Shown here: positions 38,578 through 47,723 of the stretch, piece after piece
Layout: each line of letters opens with the position of its first letter
How positions within the stretch are numbered: the first letter of the stretch is position 1
Assembly: GCA_002440845.1 (NCBI GenBank)
Contig: DJVL01000021.1
Span: forward strand, 9,377-61,279
Origin: Patescibacteria group bacterium UBA6257
Lineage (GTDB): Bacteria; Patescibacteriota; Minisyncoccia; UBA6257
Direction: 5' to 3'
DNA length: 51,903 bases
Translations under genes and position numbers: made by a program
Notes under the pieces: model-generated
What the model saw: only the letters and a program-made list of their open reading frames with translations
What the model was told of the DNA's origin: nothing
Database searches by the model: none

Positions 38578-38907
38578 TCAGGCTTTCACTTTGGCAATGA
38601 CTGGGCCTTCCTTTTCTTCCGTTTTGGATTTTGCTTCTAATTCTCTCTGCATTTTCCCGCCGTGTCTTATAAATTTACGGGTTGGGGAAAATTCTCCGAG
38701 CCGATGGCCAACCATTTCCTCCCTCGCCTCCACTTTAATAAAATCTTTTCCGTTATAAACAGCAAAAACATAACCAATCATTTCTGGCGTAATTACAGAA
38801 CTTCTATCCCAGATTTTAATCGGATTTTTGTCCCCTGCTTTCATTCTTGATATCTTTTCCATTAATTTTTTGTTAACATAAGGACCTTTTTTAAGTGAAC
38901 GCGACAT
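38578..38907 (-). CDS. rpsS: 30S ribosomal protein S19
   Basis: The 109 residues: SRSLKKGPYVNKKLMEKI, IWDRSSVITPEMIGYVFAVYNGKDF and VGHRLGEFSPTRKFIRHGGK are the diagnostic segments. It complexes with S13 in the head. A short charged tail extends the C-terminus. Confidence 0.97.
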   Translation of the reverse strand: MSRSLKKGPYVNKKLMEKISRMKAGDKNPIKIWDRSSVITPEMIGYVFAVYNGKDFIKVEAREEMVGHRLGEFSPTRKFIRHGGKMQRELEAKSKTEEKEGPVIAKVKA

Positions 38908-38930
38908 ATTTAAAGATTAATTTTAAATTT

Positions 38931-39761
38931 TTAATGTTTAGCGGTTTTTCTTCTTTGAACAATAAATTTATTTGAATACTTTGCTTTCTTTCTGGTTTTC
39001 TTTCCCCCGGTAACTTTACCGAAAATATTCTTCGGTCTTTTTGTCCCTCTCTTGGTACGACCTTCGCCTCCGCCGTAGGGATGATCTACGGGATTCATTG
39101 CCGTCCCCCTGACTTTAGGCCTTTTTCCTATATGACGATTCCTGCCTGCTTTCCCGGTGCTTTCCATTCTATGCTCAACATTGGAAAGCTGGCCCAAAGA
39201 AGCATAACAGATATTTTTTATTTTTCTTACTTCCGAAGAAGGCATTTTTAAAAAAGTATATTCTCCATCTTGGGCAATAATCTGGGCTGCGGCGCCAGCT
39301 GATTTTGTCAATTTTCCGCCCATGCCAGTTTTCACTTCAATATTATGGACAAAATAACCCACAGGAATGTTTTTTAACATCAATCTATTGCCGTCTTTTA
39401 AAGCAGTTTTTTCTTCGCAGATAATTTCTTCTCCTGTTTTTAAATTGAGAGGCGCTAAAATATACCCCCAACTGCCGTCTTGATAAGAGACAAGGGAAAT
39501 AAAAGCTGAACGATAAGGGTCATATTCAATGGTCTTTACTTTACCAAGAATACCCTTCTTTTCTTGACCAAAAAATATCTCCCGATAAAGTTTTTTATTG
39601 CCTCCGCCCCGATGACGACTGGTAATTCTGCCTTTAGATCTACCCACTCTCCTTTTATTGAAAAAAACAAGTTTTTTAAAAGGTTCGCTTGCGGTTAAAG
39701 CGGAGTGGTCGGAAATCGTATAATGCCTTCTTGCTGGCGATGTAGGTCTGTATTGTTTCAT
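38931..39761 (-). CDS. rplB: 50S ribosomal protein L2
   Basis: The 276 residues: MKQYRPTSPARRHYTISDHS at the N-terminus, GRNRHIGKRPKVRGTAMNPV and DHPYGGGEGRTKRGTKRPKN contain the conserved His and peptidyl-transferase-facing loop. It contacts 23S rRNA and the intersubunit bridge B7b. Confidence 0.97.
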   Translation of the reverse strand: MKQYRPTSPARRHYTISDHSALTASEPFKKLVFFNKRRVGRSKGRITSRHRGGGNKKLYREIFFGQEKKGILGKVKTIEYDPYRSAFISLVSYQDGSWGYILAPLNLKTGEEIICEEKTALKDGNRLMLKNIPVGYFVHNIEVKTGMGGKLTKSAGAAAQIIAQDGEYTFLKMPSSEVRKIKNICYASLGQLSNVEHRMESTGKAGRNRHIGKRPKVRGTAMNPVDHPYGGGEGRTKRGTKRPKNIFGKVTGGKKTRKKAKYSNKFIVQRRKTAKH

Positions 39762-39772
39762 AATGGTTTTAA

Positions 39773-40240
39773 TTAAACCCCTGTCTCAATCTTATAGCCT
39801 TGTTTTAAAATTACTTCGGCTTTTTTCCTCTTGCCAAATTGGCTAATTTTATTTCTCCATTTTCTTTTCTTTCCCGGCAGATTAATAATATTTACTTTTT
39901 CTACTTTTACGTTATAAATATTTTCAATCTCTTTTTTTATCTCTGTTTTATTGGCTTGGGATAAAACATCAAAAACATAATGGCCCTTCGCCTCCAAGAA
40001 AGTTGTCTTCTCGCTGAGACGAGGTTTTATAATGAGAAACGTCCTTAAACCATTTCTACCTTTCGGAAATTTCTTTTTCTCTTCTCTTCTTAATTCTCCG
40101 GTTTTTTCTTTTTTTTTCGTTTCTTTTTTTTCTAAAAGATTTTCTGATTTTTTCTCTTCCAATTCGGCTTTCTCTTTTGCTATCCCATCCTTTTCTTTGA
40201 CTTCACCGGTCTTTTTTTTAAAAAAATCCAAAACGGCCAT
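39773..40240 (-). CDS. rplW: 50S ribosomal protein L23 with a long charged N-terminal extension
   Basis: The 155 residues compare with ~95 in most bacteria. The L23 core starts at about residue 66 (FLIIKPRLSEKTTFLEAKGHYVFDV) and contains NIINLPGKKRKWRNKISQFGKRKKAEV. The first ~60 residues are almost entirely Lys/Glu (KEKAELEEKKSENLLEKKE), probably a disordered or helical extension at the peptide exit where trigger factor and SRP bind. It is 3 nt downstream of rplD. Confidence 0.95.
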   Translation of the reverse strand: MAVLDFFKKKTGEVKEKDGIAKEKAELEEKKSENLLEKKETKKKEKTGELRREEKKKFPKGRNGLRTFLIIKPRLSEKTTFLEAKGHYVFDVLSQANKTEIKKEIENIYNVKVEKVNIINLPGKKRKWRNKISQFGKRKKAEVILKQGYKIETGV

Positions 40241-40243
40241 AGG

Positions 40244-40909
40244 TTATTTAGTTAAATTTTCTATTAATAAAGGCAGAGTGTTTTTTTCAAAAACTAAATA
40301 TTTATTGTTAAGCAAATCAAGCAGATCTAAGCTGGAGACAGTTTGAATGTTGAGATACGGAATATTCTTCAAAATTCTTTTTATTTCCGCCTGTTTTGGA
40401 CCTAAAAGAACCAAAGCCCGGCACTGTTTTTTATTTTTTGTCTCCAAAATATTTTTTAAAATTTTATCCATCATTTTTGTTTTCTTCTCTTTGACTTCAA
40501 GGCTATCAAAAATTTTAATTTCTTTATCCTTTATTTTTTGAGAAAGAACCATTTTAATTGCCGCCTTTCTCATTTTTTTATTTATTCTCTTTTTAAAATT
40601 TTCTTCTTTTAAACGAGGGCCAAAAGTAACTCCGCCTCCTTTCCAAAGGGGTGAACGAATGGAACCATGGCGAGCCCTGCCTGTGCCTTTCTGTCGCCAA
40701 GGTTTTTTCCCTCCTCCCCTAACTTCAGATCTGCCTTTGGCAAAAGCCAAAGCCAAACGCCTTCTTGATAAAAGCACTCTTAAAACCTGATGGACTAAAT
40801 CAGGGTTAAAATCGGTCTTGAATATATCAAGAGGCAATTCAATCTGTTCTATCACCTGACCTTCTTTATTATAAACATCGGCTTTCATAAATTTAATTAA
40901 AAATCTCAA
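40244..40909 (-). CDS. rplD: 50S ribosomal protein L4
   Basis: The 221 residues: GRSEVRGGGKKPWRQKGTGRARHG is the exit-tunnel loop and SIRSPLWKGGGVTFGP the following signature. In many bacteria L4 is the autoregulator of the S10 operon. It overlaps the rplC 3' end by 17 nt. A C-terminal segment (KNKQCRALVLLGPKQ) forms the usual Rossmann-like part. Confidence 0.97.
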   Translation of the reverse strand: MRFLIKFMKADVYNKEGQVIEQIELPLDIFKTDFNPDLVHQVLRVLLSRRRLALAFAKGRSEVRGGGKKPWRQKGTGRARHGSIRSPLWKGGGVTFGPRLKEENFKKRINKKMRKAAIKMVLSQKIKDKEIKIFDSLEVKEKKTKMMDKILKNILETKNKKQCRALVLLGPKQAEIKRILKNIPYLNIQTVSSLDLLDLLNNKYLVFEKNTLPLLIENLTK

Positions 40910-41510
40910 TTAAGGTTCCCCTTCTTCCCGGCGCCGAGCCTTTTATATATAAAAGATTATTTTCCGGGTCAATTTTAACTATTTCCAAGTTTTTTATCGT
41001 AAACCTTTCTCCCCCCATTCTGCCTGCCATTCTTCTGCCTTTGGGGACCCGCTGAGGAGTAGTAGCACCTATAGAACCGGGAGCCCTTACTGTATGTTTT
41101 GTTCCATGACTGGTAGAATTACCTCTAAAATTATATCTTTTAACCACCCCTTGAAAACCTTTTCCTTTTGTTAAACCGGCTACTTTAACTTTTTCCCCCA
41201 CCTCAAAAATATCAACTTTTATCTCATCTCCAACTTTATAAGCAATTTCTTTGGGTAATTCTTTTTTATCTAAACGAAATTCTCTTAACCATCTAAAATT
41301 CCCTAAATTTTTTAAATGACCTGCCAAAGGTTTATTAATTTTTTTCTTTTTATCAAACCCAACCTGAACAGCCGAATAACCATCTTTTTCTTCTGTTTTT
41401 ATTTGAGTGATTTTAACCGGACCAGCCTCTAAAATAACTGCCGGAATTATTCTTCCCTCCTCATCAAAAATCTGAATATTATTTAATTTTTTAGCAAGAA
41501 TAAATTTCAT
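40893..41510 (-). CDS. rplC: 50S ribosomal protein L3
   Basis: The 205 residues: the N-terminal strand KFILAKKLNNIQIFDEEGR and the core GLTKGKGFQGVVKRYNFRG, HGTKHTVRAPGSIGATTPQR and MAGRMGGERFTIKNLEIV. It contacts the peptidyl transferase centre. The start follows an unusually long 256-nt spacer after rpsJ that holds a strong hairpin, so it may have its own regulatory leader. Confidence 0.97.
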   Translation of the reverse strand: MKFILAKKLNNIQIFDEEGRIIPAVILEAGPVKITQIKTEEKDGYSAVQVGFDKKKKINKPLAGHLKNLGNFRWLREFRLDKKELPKEIAYKVGDEIKVDIFEVGEKVKVAGLTKGKGFQGVVKRYNFRGNSTSHGTKHTVRAPGSIGATTPQRVPKGRRMAGRMGGERFTIKNLEIVKIDPENNLLYIKGSAPGRRGTLIEIFN

Positions 41511-41766
41511 ACCAATAAACGAATTTTTAATCCTTTGACTTCGTCTAGGACAAGTTTTAAGTTTTTACCCCCCTCGCTTGAAATGAATTGATTTTATCAA
41601 TATCAATAAGAAAGAAACTTTTAAGCCAACGAACGAATCAAAGGTGATGTAGGCTGAATCTCGTCATTGAAAAACTGGGCACTAGCCCAGCTTTTCAATA
41701 TTTTTCCCAGACTAGATAATCTTTAATTAAAAGGAATTTCAGAAACAAATTTTCTTCAACGGCTTT
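41511..41766 (-). promoter_or_regulatory. rpsJ-rplC spacer with a strong 15-bp hairpin
   Basis: A 256-nt gap sits inside an operon whose other gaps are mostly under 50 nt. On the minus strand ATTGAAAAGCTGGGC (complement of 41685-41699) pairs with GCCCAGTTTTTCAAT (complement of 41666-41680) around a 4-nt loop. All 15 pairs form on the transcribed strand (one is G-U), while the plus strand has an A-C mismatch, which fits an RNA element read on the minus strand. No U-run follows, so it is not a simple terminator. A smaller CCT-A-GAC/GTC-AA-AGG hairpin lies nearer rplC. Confidence 0.6.
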
Positions 41767-42093
41767 CTATGTTTTTATCTCTATTTCTACTCCGGCAGGC
41801 AAATCCAAATTTCCTAACGCTTCTATCGTTTTTTGATTTGGGTTTAAGATTTCTATCAATCGCTTATGAATTCTAATCTCCAGCTGTTCCCGAGCGTCTT
41901 TTTTCACAAAAGTAGCCCGATTTACAGTATAACGACGGGTCTCTGTGGGTAAAGGAATCGGACCGACTATTTCGTTTCCCTGTCTGATAGCAGTATCAAT
42001 GATTTGCTGGCAGGAATTGTCAAGAATACGATAATCATAGCCCTTTACTTTTATTCTAATCTTTTGTTGAATTTCAGTCTTAGAGCTAATCAC
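41767..42093 (-). CDS. rpsJ: 30S ribosomal protein S10
   Basis: The 108 residues: KIRIKVKGYDYRILDNSCQQII, VGPIPLPTETRRYTVNRATFVKK and EQLEIRIHKRLIEI are the S10 signatures, and the C-terminus TIEALGNLDLPAGVEIEIK is normal. It is 25 nt downstream of tuf. Confidence 0.97.
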   Translation of the reverse strand: MISSKTEIQQKIRIKVKGYDYRILDNSCQQIIDTAIRQGNEIVGPIPLPTETRRYTVNRATFVKKDAREQLEIRIHKRLIEILNPNQKTIEALGNLDLPAGVEIEIKT

Positions 42094-42118
42094 AAAATAA
42101 TATTTTTATTATTTTTTA

Positions 42119-43318
42119 CTATTTTAAAATTTTGGTTACTACTCCAGCTCCCACTGTTTTTCCTCCTTCTCTGATGGCAAAGCGGGAAGTTTCATCTAAA
42201 GCCACAGGAGCAATCAACTTTACAGTAAACTTAACATTATCACCCGGCATCACCATTTCTACTCCTTCAGATAAGGTAACTTCACCGGTAACATCAGCGG
42301 TTCTAATGAAAAATTGAGGTTTATAGCCGGCAAAGAAAGGAGTATGCCTGCCGCCTTCTTCTTTAGGCAAAATATAAACCTCTGCTTCAAATTCTGTATG
42401 GGGGGTAATAGAACCGGGTTTGGCTAATACCTGCCCCCTCCTGATATCTTCTTTTTTTGTACCTCTCAACAAGATTCCAACATTATCTCCGGCTTGCCCT
42501 TCTTCCATTGACTTATTAAACATTTCTACCCCCGTTACCACGGTCTTCGTCGTTGGATGATAACCGACAATTTCTATCTCGTCATTTAAATGAATTTTTC
42601 CTCTCTCCACCCTGCCAGTAGCCACTGTTCCTCTGCCTTCAATAGAAAAAATATCCTCAATCGGCATCAAGAACGGCTTATCTATGTCCCTTGACGGATC
42701 AGGAAAATAAGCATCAATGGCATCAAGCAGATCAAAGATAGGTTTTAAGCTTGGGTCGTCAATTGATTTGGCTTCCAAAGCTTTCAGGGCTGAGCCTCTG
42801 ATAATTGGCAAATCTTTTCCCGGATAACCGTTTTTTGTCAATAATTCCCTGATTTCAGTCTCAACCAAATCAACCAACTCAGGGTCCTGAACCATATCAA
42901 CTTTATTTAAAAAGACCACCATCGCCGGTACTCCTACCTGTCTGGCTAAAAGAATATGTTCAAAGGTTTGAGGCATAGGACCATCCGGAGCAGAAACCAC
43001 CAAAATGGCACCGTCCATCTGGGCAGAGCCGGTAATCATATTTTTAATGTAGTCACTGTGCCCCGGACAATCAATATGAGCATAATGTCTTTTTTCTGTT
43101 TCGTACTCAGAATGATGAACATTAATAGTGATTCCTCTGGCTTTTTCTTCCGGCGCTTTATCAATCTCGTCAACGCTTAAAGATTTTTTTGACAGACCTT
43201 TTAAATTAAGCGCATGGGAAATAGCGGCGGTTAAAGTAGTTTTCCCATGGTCAATATGACCAATGGTTCCTACGTTCATATGGATTTTACTCCTGATGTA
43301 TTTTTCTTTTTCTGCCAT
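42119..43318 (-). CDS. tuf: Elongation factor Tu
   Basis: It delivers aminoacyl-tRNA to the ribosome. The 399 residues: GHIDHGKTTLTAAI (P-loop), RGITINVHHSEYET (switch I), DCPGHSDYIKNMITG (switch II), NKVDMV (G4). Domain 2 and 3 segments include GRGTVATGRVERG and HTPFFAGYKPQFFIRTADVTG. It is a single copy within the str-S10 block, upstream of rpsJ. The 146-nt spacer to fusA is AT-rich with no gene and no convincing hairpin. Confidence 0.98.
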   Translation of the reverse strand: MAEKEKYIRSKIHMNVGTIGHIDHGKTTLTAAISHALNLKGLSKKSLSVDEIDKAPEEKARGITINVHHSEYETEKRHYAHIDCPGHSDYIKNMITGSAQMDGAILVVSAPDGPMPQTFEHILLARQVGVPAMVVFLNKVDMVQDPELVDLVETEIRELLTKNGYPGKDLPIIRGSALKALEAKSIDDPSLKPIFDLLDAIDAYFPDPSRDIDKPFLMPIEDIFSIEGRGTVATGRVERGKIHLNDEIEIVGYHPTTKTVVTGVEMFNKSMEEGQAGDNVGILLRGTKKEDIRRGQVLAKPGSITPHTEFEAEVYILPKEEGGRHTPFFAGYKPQFFIRTADVTGEVTLSEGVEMVMPGDNVKFTVKLIAPVALDETSRFAIREGGKTVGAGVVTKILK

Positions 43319-43464
43319 ATTTTTACTTTTTTTATTATATTATTATTTGTATTATTTTTTCTTGGTTTTTTGTCTTAATTATTAAATTACTAATTTATTA
43401 AACAAAACAAAAAATCAGATCCCAAACAGGCGTAGTTAAATATTAAAGCATAAATATTTTATTG

Positions 43465-45570
43465 TCAAGAATCCTTTTTCCCAATTATCTCTTGCGCCAC
43501 ATTAGCTGGAACTTCTTCATAATGGTCAAATTCCATAGTAAAATTACCCCGACCCTCAGTCATTGATCTCAACTTAGTCGCATAACCAAACATTTCAGCT
43601 AAAGGAACTTTGGCATAAACAACTTTTGCCATTCCCCTGTCTTCCATTTTTTCAACCCTTCCTCTCTTTGAACTTAAATCGCCTATGATGTCGCCTAAAA
43701 AACTTTCAGGCACCACCACTTCTATTTTCATTATCGGCTCCAATAAAATCGGATTTGCTCTCCTTGCTCCGTCTTGCAAAGCCATTGAACCAGCGATTTT
43801 AAAAGCAAAATCAGAAGAATCTACTTCGTGATAAGACCCGTCTTTCAATGTAATTCTTACATCGGATAACGGATAACCGGCAATAATACCTTTTTCCATT
43901 GCTTGTTTTACTCCCTTTTCCACCGCTGGAATGTACTCCTGAGGAATAGTTCCTCCCTTTATAGCATCCACAAATTCAAACCCTTTCCCTCTTTCTAAAG
44001 GTTCTAAGTCCAAAACAACATGACCGTACTGACCTCGGCCGCCAGATTGCCTGATGTATTTACCTTCACTTTCTACTTTCTTTTTTATCGTTTCTTTATA
44101 AGCAACTTGGGGCCGGCCAGTTTTAACATTAACACTGAATTCCCGGCGCATTCTTTCAACCAACACTTCCAAATGAAGCTCTCCCATTCCGGAAATTAAA
44201 GTTTCCGAAGTTTCCTCGTCGTTTTTTACTTTAAAAGTCGGGTCTTCATCAGAAAGTTTTTTTAGAACCAAAGACATTTTTTCTTGGTCGGCTTTTGTTT
44301 CCGGCTCAATTTTCATAGAAATTACCGGCTCCGGAAAAACTATAGATTCCAAAACAATTGGATGGTCAGCATCGCACAAGGTGTCGCCTGTTCCTGTTTC
44401 TTTCAGGGCGACAGTAGCGGCAATATCACCCGCCCGAATTTCGTCAATTTCTTCGCGCTGTTTGGCGTGCATTCTTAACAATCTTCCAACCCTTTCCTGT
44501 TTGTTCTTTGCCGAATTGTAGATATAGTTCCCTTTTTTAAATACTCCCGAGTAAACTCTAAAAAAATTAAGAGTGCCGACATAGGGATCGTTGACTATTT
44601 TAAAAACTAAAGCGCTAAAAAAATCCTTATCGTCTGGCTTACGAATGGTTTCTTCGCCAGTTTTAGGATTAAAACCTTTAACCGGAGGCAAATCAACAGG
44701 CGAGGGAAGAAATTCTATTATAGCGTCAAGCAAGGGTTGAACGCCTTTGTCTTTAAAGGAAGAACCGCAGAGGACGGGAATTATTTTTCTCTCAATGGTT
44801 GCCTTCCTTAAAATCGATAAGATTTGTTCTTCGCCGGGTTCTCTGTTGTCAAGATATTGAGTTAATAATTCATCGTCTTGTTCTACTATTTTCTCTATTA
44901 ATTTTTTTCTCCACTCTTTGGCTTTAGCCAAAAGGTCTTCCGGAATATCTCTAATTTCAACTTGTCCTCCTCTTCCCCCTTCAAAATAAACCGCCTTCAT
45001 TTTTATTAAATCAATTACCCCATTAAACCGATCTTCAAGGCCAATAGGAATATTAATCGGCTGGGCATCGGCAGTCAATCTTTCTAAAATTGACTGGAAG
45101 CTTTTTTCAAAACTTGCTCCCAGCCTGTCCATTTTATTAATAAAACAAATTCTTGGCACCCCAAATTTATCAGCCTGATGCCAGACTGTTTCAGATTGGG
45201 ATTCAACGCCGGCTACCCCGTCAAAAATAACTACCGCTCCATCCAACACCCTTAAAGACCTTTGAACTTCAGCGGTAAAATCTATATGTCCCGGCGTATC
45301 AATAATATTAATTTGACATTCATAGGCCGGGTCTTTTCCTCTCGTTAAAGGAGCCCAAAAACATGTGGTAGCAGCTGAAGCAATGGTTATGCCTCTTTCT
45401 CTCTCCTGATCCATAAAATCCATTACCGTATCGCCATTATCAATTTTTCCTATTTTATGAGAAACTCCTGTATAAAACAAAACCCGTTCCGTGGTAGTGG
45501 TTTTCCCGGCGTCAATATGGGCAATAAAACCAATATTCCTGATTTTTTCTATCGGATATATTTTATTCAT
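43465..45570 (-). CDS. fusA: Elongation factor G
   Basis: The translocation GTPase. The 701 residues are the full length. It has FIAHIDAGKTTTTERVLFYTG, MDFMDQERERGITI (switch I), DTPGHIDFTAEVQRSLR (switch II) and NKMDRLGA (G4). Domain IV carries RQSGGRGQYGHVVLDLEP, and the C-terminal domain SKRGRVEKMEDRGMAKVV. It starts 14 nt after rpsG. It carries the standard EF-G domain order. Confidence 0.98.
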   Translation of the reverse strand: MNKIYPIEKIRNIGFIAHIDAGKTTTTERVLFYTGVSHKIGKIDNGDTVMDFMDQERERGITIASAATTCFWAPLTRGKDPAYECQINIIDTPGHIDFTAEVQRSLRVLDGAVVIFDGVAGVESQSETVWHQADKFGVPRICFINKMDRLGASFEKSFQSILERLTADAQPINIPIGLEDRFNGVIDLIKMKAVYFEGGRGGQVEIRDIPEDLLAKAKEWRKKLIEKIVEQDDELLTQYLDNREPGEEQILSILRKATIERKIIPVLCGSSFKDKGVQPLLDAIIEFLPSPVDLPPVKGFNPKTGEETIRKPDDKDFFSALVFKIVNDPYVGTLNFFRVYSGVFKKGNYIYNSAKNKQERVGRLLRMHAKQREEIDEIRAGDIAATVALKETGTGDTLCDADHPIVLESIVFPEPVISMKIEPETKADQEKMSLVLKKLSDEDPTFKVKNDEETSETLISGMGELHLEVLVERMRREFSVNVKTGRPQVAYKETIKKKVESEGKYIRQSGGRGQYGHVVLDLEPLERGKGFEFVDAIKGGTIPQEYIPAVEKGVKQAMEKGIIAGYPLSDVRITLKDGSYHEVDSSDFAFKIAGSMALQDGARRANPILLEPIMKIEVVVPESFLGDIIGDLSSKRGRVEKMEDRGMAKVVYAKVPLAEMFGYATKLRSMTEGRGNFTMEFDHYEEVPANVAQEIIGKKDS

Positions 45571-45584
45571 CTTTTTAGATTTTT

Positions 45585-46052
45585 CTACATACGAAATTGA
45601 ACAAAGGCGCGATTGGCTTCTGCCATTCTATGGGTATCAAGTTTTTTCTTGACGGCGTTGCCTTCGTTTTTATAGGCGGCAATCAATTCTTCTGCCAATT
45701 TTTCTTTCATCGGTTTTCCTTTTTTTGATTGAGCTGAACCAATAATCCACCGGCAAGCCAAAGTTATTTTTCTGTATTCCGGAACCGCCTGAGGAATTTG
45801 ATAATTTGCTCCCCCGATTCTTTTGGTTTTAACCTCCAGATCGGGCTCTACATTGCTTATGGCAAGTTCAAAAACTTTTATTGGGTCTTCTTTTGTTTGT
45901 TTTTTTATAATCTCCATCGTTCCATAAAAAACCTTTTGGGCAATAGATTTTTTTCCGTCTTTCATCAAATAATTAATAAACCTCGTAGCTAAGGGGCTTT
46001 GATATAAAAAATCTGGTTCATATTCTTTTTCCATTCGATGTTTCCGACGCAT
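45585..46052 (-). CDS. rpsG: 30S ribosomal protein S7
   Basis: The 155 residues: MRRKHRMEKEYEPDFLYQSP, LMKDGKKSIAQKVFYGTMEI, GGANYQIPQAVPEYRKITLACRWII and KLDTHRMAEANRAFVQFRM. It nucleates the 30S head. The leader contains decamer array E, unusual within a str operon. Confidence 0.97.
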   Translation of the reverse strand: MRRKHRMEKEYEPDFLYQSPLATRFINYLMKDGKKSIAQKVFYGTMEIIKKQTKEDPIKVFELAISNVEPDLEVKTKRIGGANYQIPQAVPEYRKITLACRWIIGSAQSKKGKPMKEKLAEELIAAYKNEGNAVKKKLDTHRMAEANRAFVQFRM

Positions 46053-46055
46053 AGA

Positions 46056-46146
46056 TATATTTGATTTTAAATTTTTAATTTTAAATTTGCAATGTATCGC
46101 AATGTATCTCCATTTATTTTTCTATGTATCTCTATGTGTTTCAACA
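46056..46146. repeat. rpsG leader: AT-rich module plus decamer array E
   Basis: On the minus strand, units TTGAAACACA, TAGAGATACA, TAGAAAAATAAA, TGGAGATACA, TTGCGATACA run from 46146 to 46089, followed by an AT-rich module (AAATTTAAAATTAAAAATTT) up to the rpsG start. The arrangement is the same as in the rplU and ftsL leaders. Confidence 0.7.
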
Positions 46147-46149
46147 AAT

Positions 46150-46560
46150 CTATTTTGGTCTTTTCGCTCCATATTTGCTTCTTTGCTGTTTTCTTCCTTC
46201 TACACCGGCAGCATCATATTTACCCCTGACCACATGATATCTTACTCCGGGCAAATCTTTCACCCGACCGCCCCGCACTAAAACAATGGAATGCTCCTGC
46301 AGATTATGGCCTTCGCCGGGGATATAAGCCGTTATTTCGGCGCCATTGCTTAATTTAACCCTCGCTACTTTTCTTAAAGCTGAATTTGGTTTCTTGGGAG
46401 TAGTAGTAAAAACTTTTACGCAGACGCCTTTTTTAAAAGGAGAATTATGCTCCATAGGCCTGCTTTTTAAATTATTAAAAGAAAAAGAAAGAGCCACTGA
46501 TTTGCTCCTTTTTAAAACCGGCTTTCTTCCTTTTTTAATTAATTGATGTAAAGTAGGCAT
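46150..46560 (-). CDS. rpsL: 30S ribosomal protein S12
   Basis: S12 governs decoding accuracy. Segments TTTPKKPNSALRKVARVKL, PGEGHNLQEHSIVLVRGGRVKDLPGVRYH and the C-terminal KYGAKRPK are diagnostic; the streptomycin-site lysines in PKKPNS are normal. I chose ATG at 46560 (136 residues, MPTLHQLIKKGRKP) because it is the conserved N-terminus; an upstream in-frame codon would add seven non-conserved hydrophobic residues. The PFKKGVC form without an insertion of ~13 residues is the longer, Firmicutes-like variant. It is the first gene of the str block, behind a clear promoter. Confidence 0.96.
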   Translation of the reverse strand: MPTLHQLIKKGRKPVLKRSKSVALSFSFNNLKSRPMEHNSPFKKGVCVKVFTTTPKKPNSALRKVARVKLSNGAEITAYIPGEGHNLQEHSIVLVRGGRVKDLPGVRYHVVRGKYDAAGVEGRKQQRSKYGAKRPK

Positions 46561-46592
46561 AAAAGTTAAAATCAAAAACAAATTGAAAAATT

Positions 46593-46621
46593 AGTTTAAC
46601 AAATAAATTATTTTTTGTCAA
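46593..46621 (-). promoter_or_regulatory. Promoter of the str operon (rpsL)
   Basis: TTGACA (complement of 46616-46621), 17 nt, TAAACT (complement of 46593-46598); leader of about 25-30 nt to the rpsL ATG at 46560. Confidence 0.7.
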
Positions 46622-46650
46622 AATTAATTTTTCGTAATTCCTTTACTTTA

Positions 46651-47703
46651 TTATTCTGTTTCTGCTTCTTTTGGTCTGTCTAAAATCAAAGGCTCTGTTT
46701 CTAAACTTTCTCCTGAAATTTTAAAAATATCTTTATCAATCTTGGTAAATTCTTTATAAGCGGAATTATAGGTGTTAACGGTAGTGCCTAAATGAACGCC
46801 CAATTTTTTAAAATAAGACTCATAACTTAATAAATGTCTTTCTAGTTCTTCTACCCGTTTTTTTATTTCCTTGGCAGATTCTTCTATTTGCAGGGCTTTA
46901 AGACCCTGAAGAACAGTCTGAAGATAAGCGAGAAAAGAAGTCGGAGAAACGATGATTATTTTTTTCTCTCTCATGGCGTACTCAATTAAATCCCGGGTAT
47001 TGGCTTTAATGGAGCCAATGCGGTTAATCAATAAATCATAATAAATAGCTTCGGAAGGAATAAACATAAAAGCAAAGTCAAGAGTGTTTTCTTTTGGTCT
47101 GATGTATTTGGCGGTTTCATCTATTCTGGCTTTTAAATCATTTTTAAAAAGTTCCTCCAATTGCTTTCTCTCAAAATCGTTATTAGTTTCCAAGATTCTG
47201 TTGTAATTTTCCAAACTAAATTTTGAATCAATGGGAATAATTTTGTCTTTAACAAAAATTACCGCATCAACTTTATCTCCGTTTTTAAATTCGTATTGCA
47301 TCTTAAAAATGTTCGGCGGCAAAACGTTCTTTAAAACTGTCTCTAGGTAATACTCGCCTAACACCCCTCTTTGCTTGGGATTTTTCAAAATATCCTGCAG
47401 ACTTTTTAACTGATCGGTAAAATTCACCACTTGTTTATTGGTCTCGTCAAGCTTGGTTATTTTTTCCGTCACCTCTTTAATGATTTGGACGCTTTGACTA
47501 AATTGGCTTTGAATAGCCTTAGTTGATTCTCCCAATTTGGTATCAAGAATTCTGGACATTTCCTGCACCTGATTTTGCAATAAAATAAAAGCTTGATCGT
47601 TCGGTTTTTCTGATAAACCTTTTTTCTTAAAAACAAAATAATAAAGCAAGCTAAAAAAACCCGCTCCAACCAACCCCCCAATAAGAAAATAAAAAATTAT
47701 CAT
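46651..47703 (-). CDS. rmuC: RmuC-family DNA recombination protein
   Basis: The 350 residues have an N-terminal membrane anchor (FYFLIGGLVGAGFFSLLYYFVF, about 4-25) and a coiled coil (LLQNQVQEMSRILDTKL to about 115). The RmuC nuclease-like domain carries GVLGEYYLETVLKNVLPPNIF, VDAVIFVKDKIIPIDSKFSLENY (the PD-ExK-like core) and KIIIVSPTSFLAYLQTVLQGL. It limits DNA inversions in E. coli. It is 20 nt downstream of dnaJ. Confidence 0.9.
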   Translation of the reverse strand: MIIFYFLIGGLVGAGFFSLLYYFVFKKKGLSEKPNDQAFILLQNQVQEMSRILDTKLGESTKAIQSQFSQSVQIIKEVTEKITKLDETNKQVVNFTDQLKSLQDILKNPKQRGVLGEYYLETVLKNVLPPNIFKMQYEFKNGDKVDAVIFVKDKIIPIDSKFSLENYNRILETNNDFERKQLEELFKNDLKARIDETAKYIRPKENTLDFAFMFIPSEAIYYDLLINRIGSIKANTRDLIEYAMREKKIIIVSPTSFLAYLQTVLQGLKALQIEESAKEIKKRVEELERHLLSYESYFKKLGVHLGTTVNTYNSAYKEFTKIDKDIFKISGESLETEPLILDRPKEAETE

Positions 47704-47723
47704 TATTTTTTAATCCAATCCTT

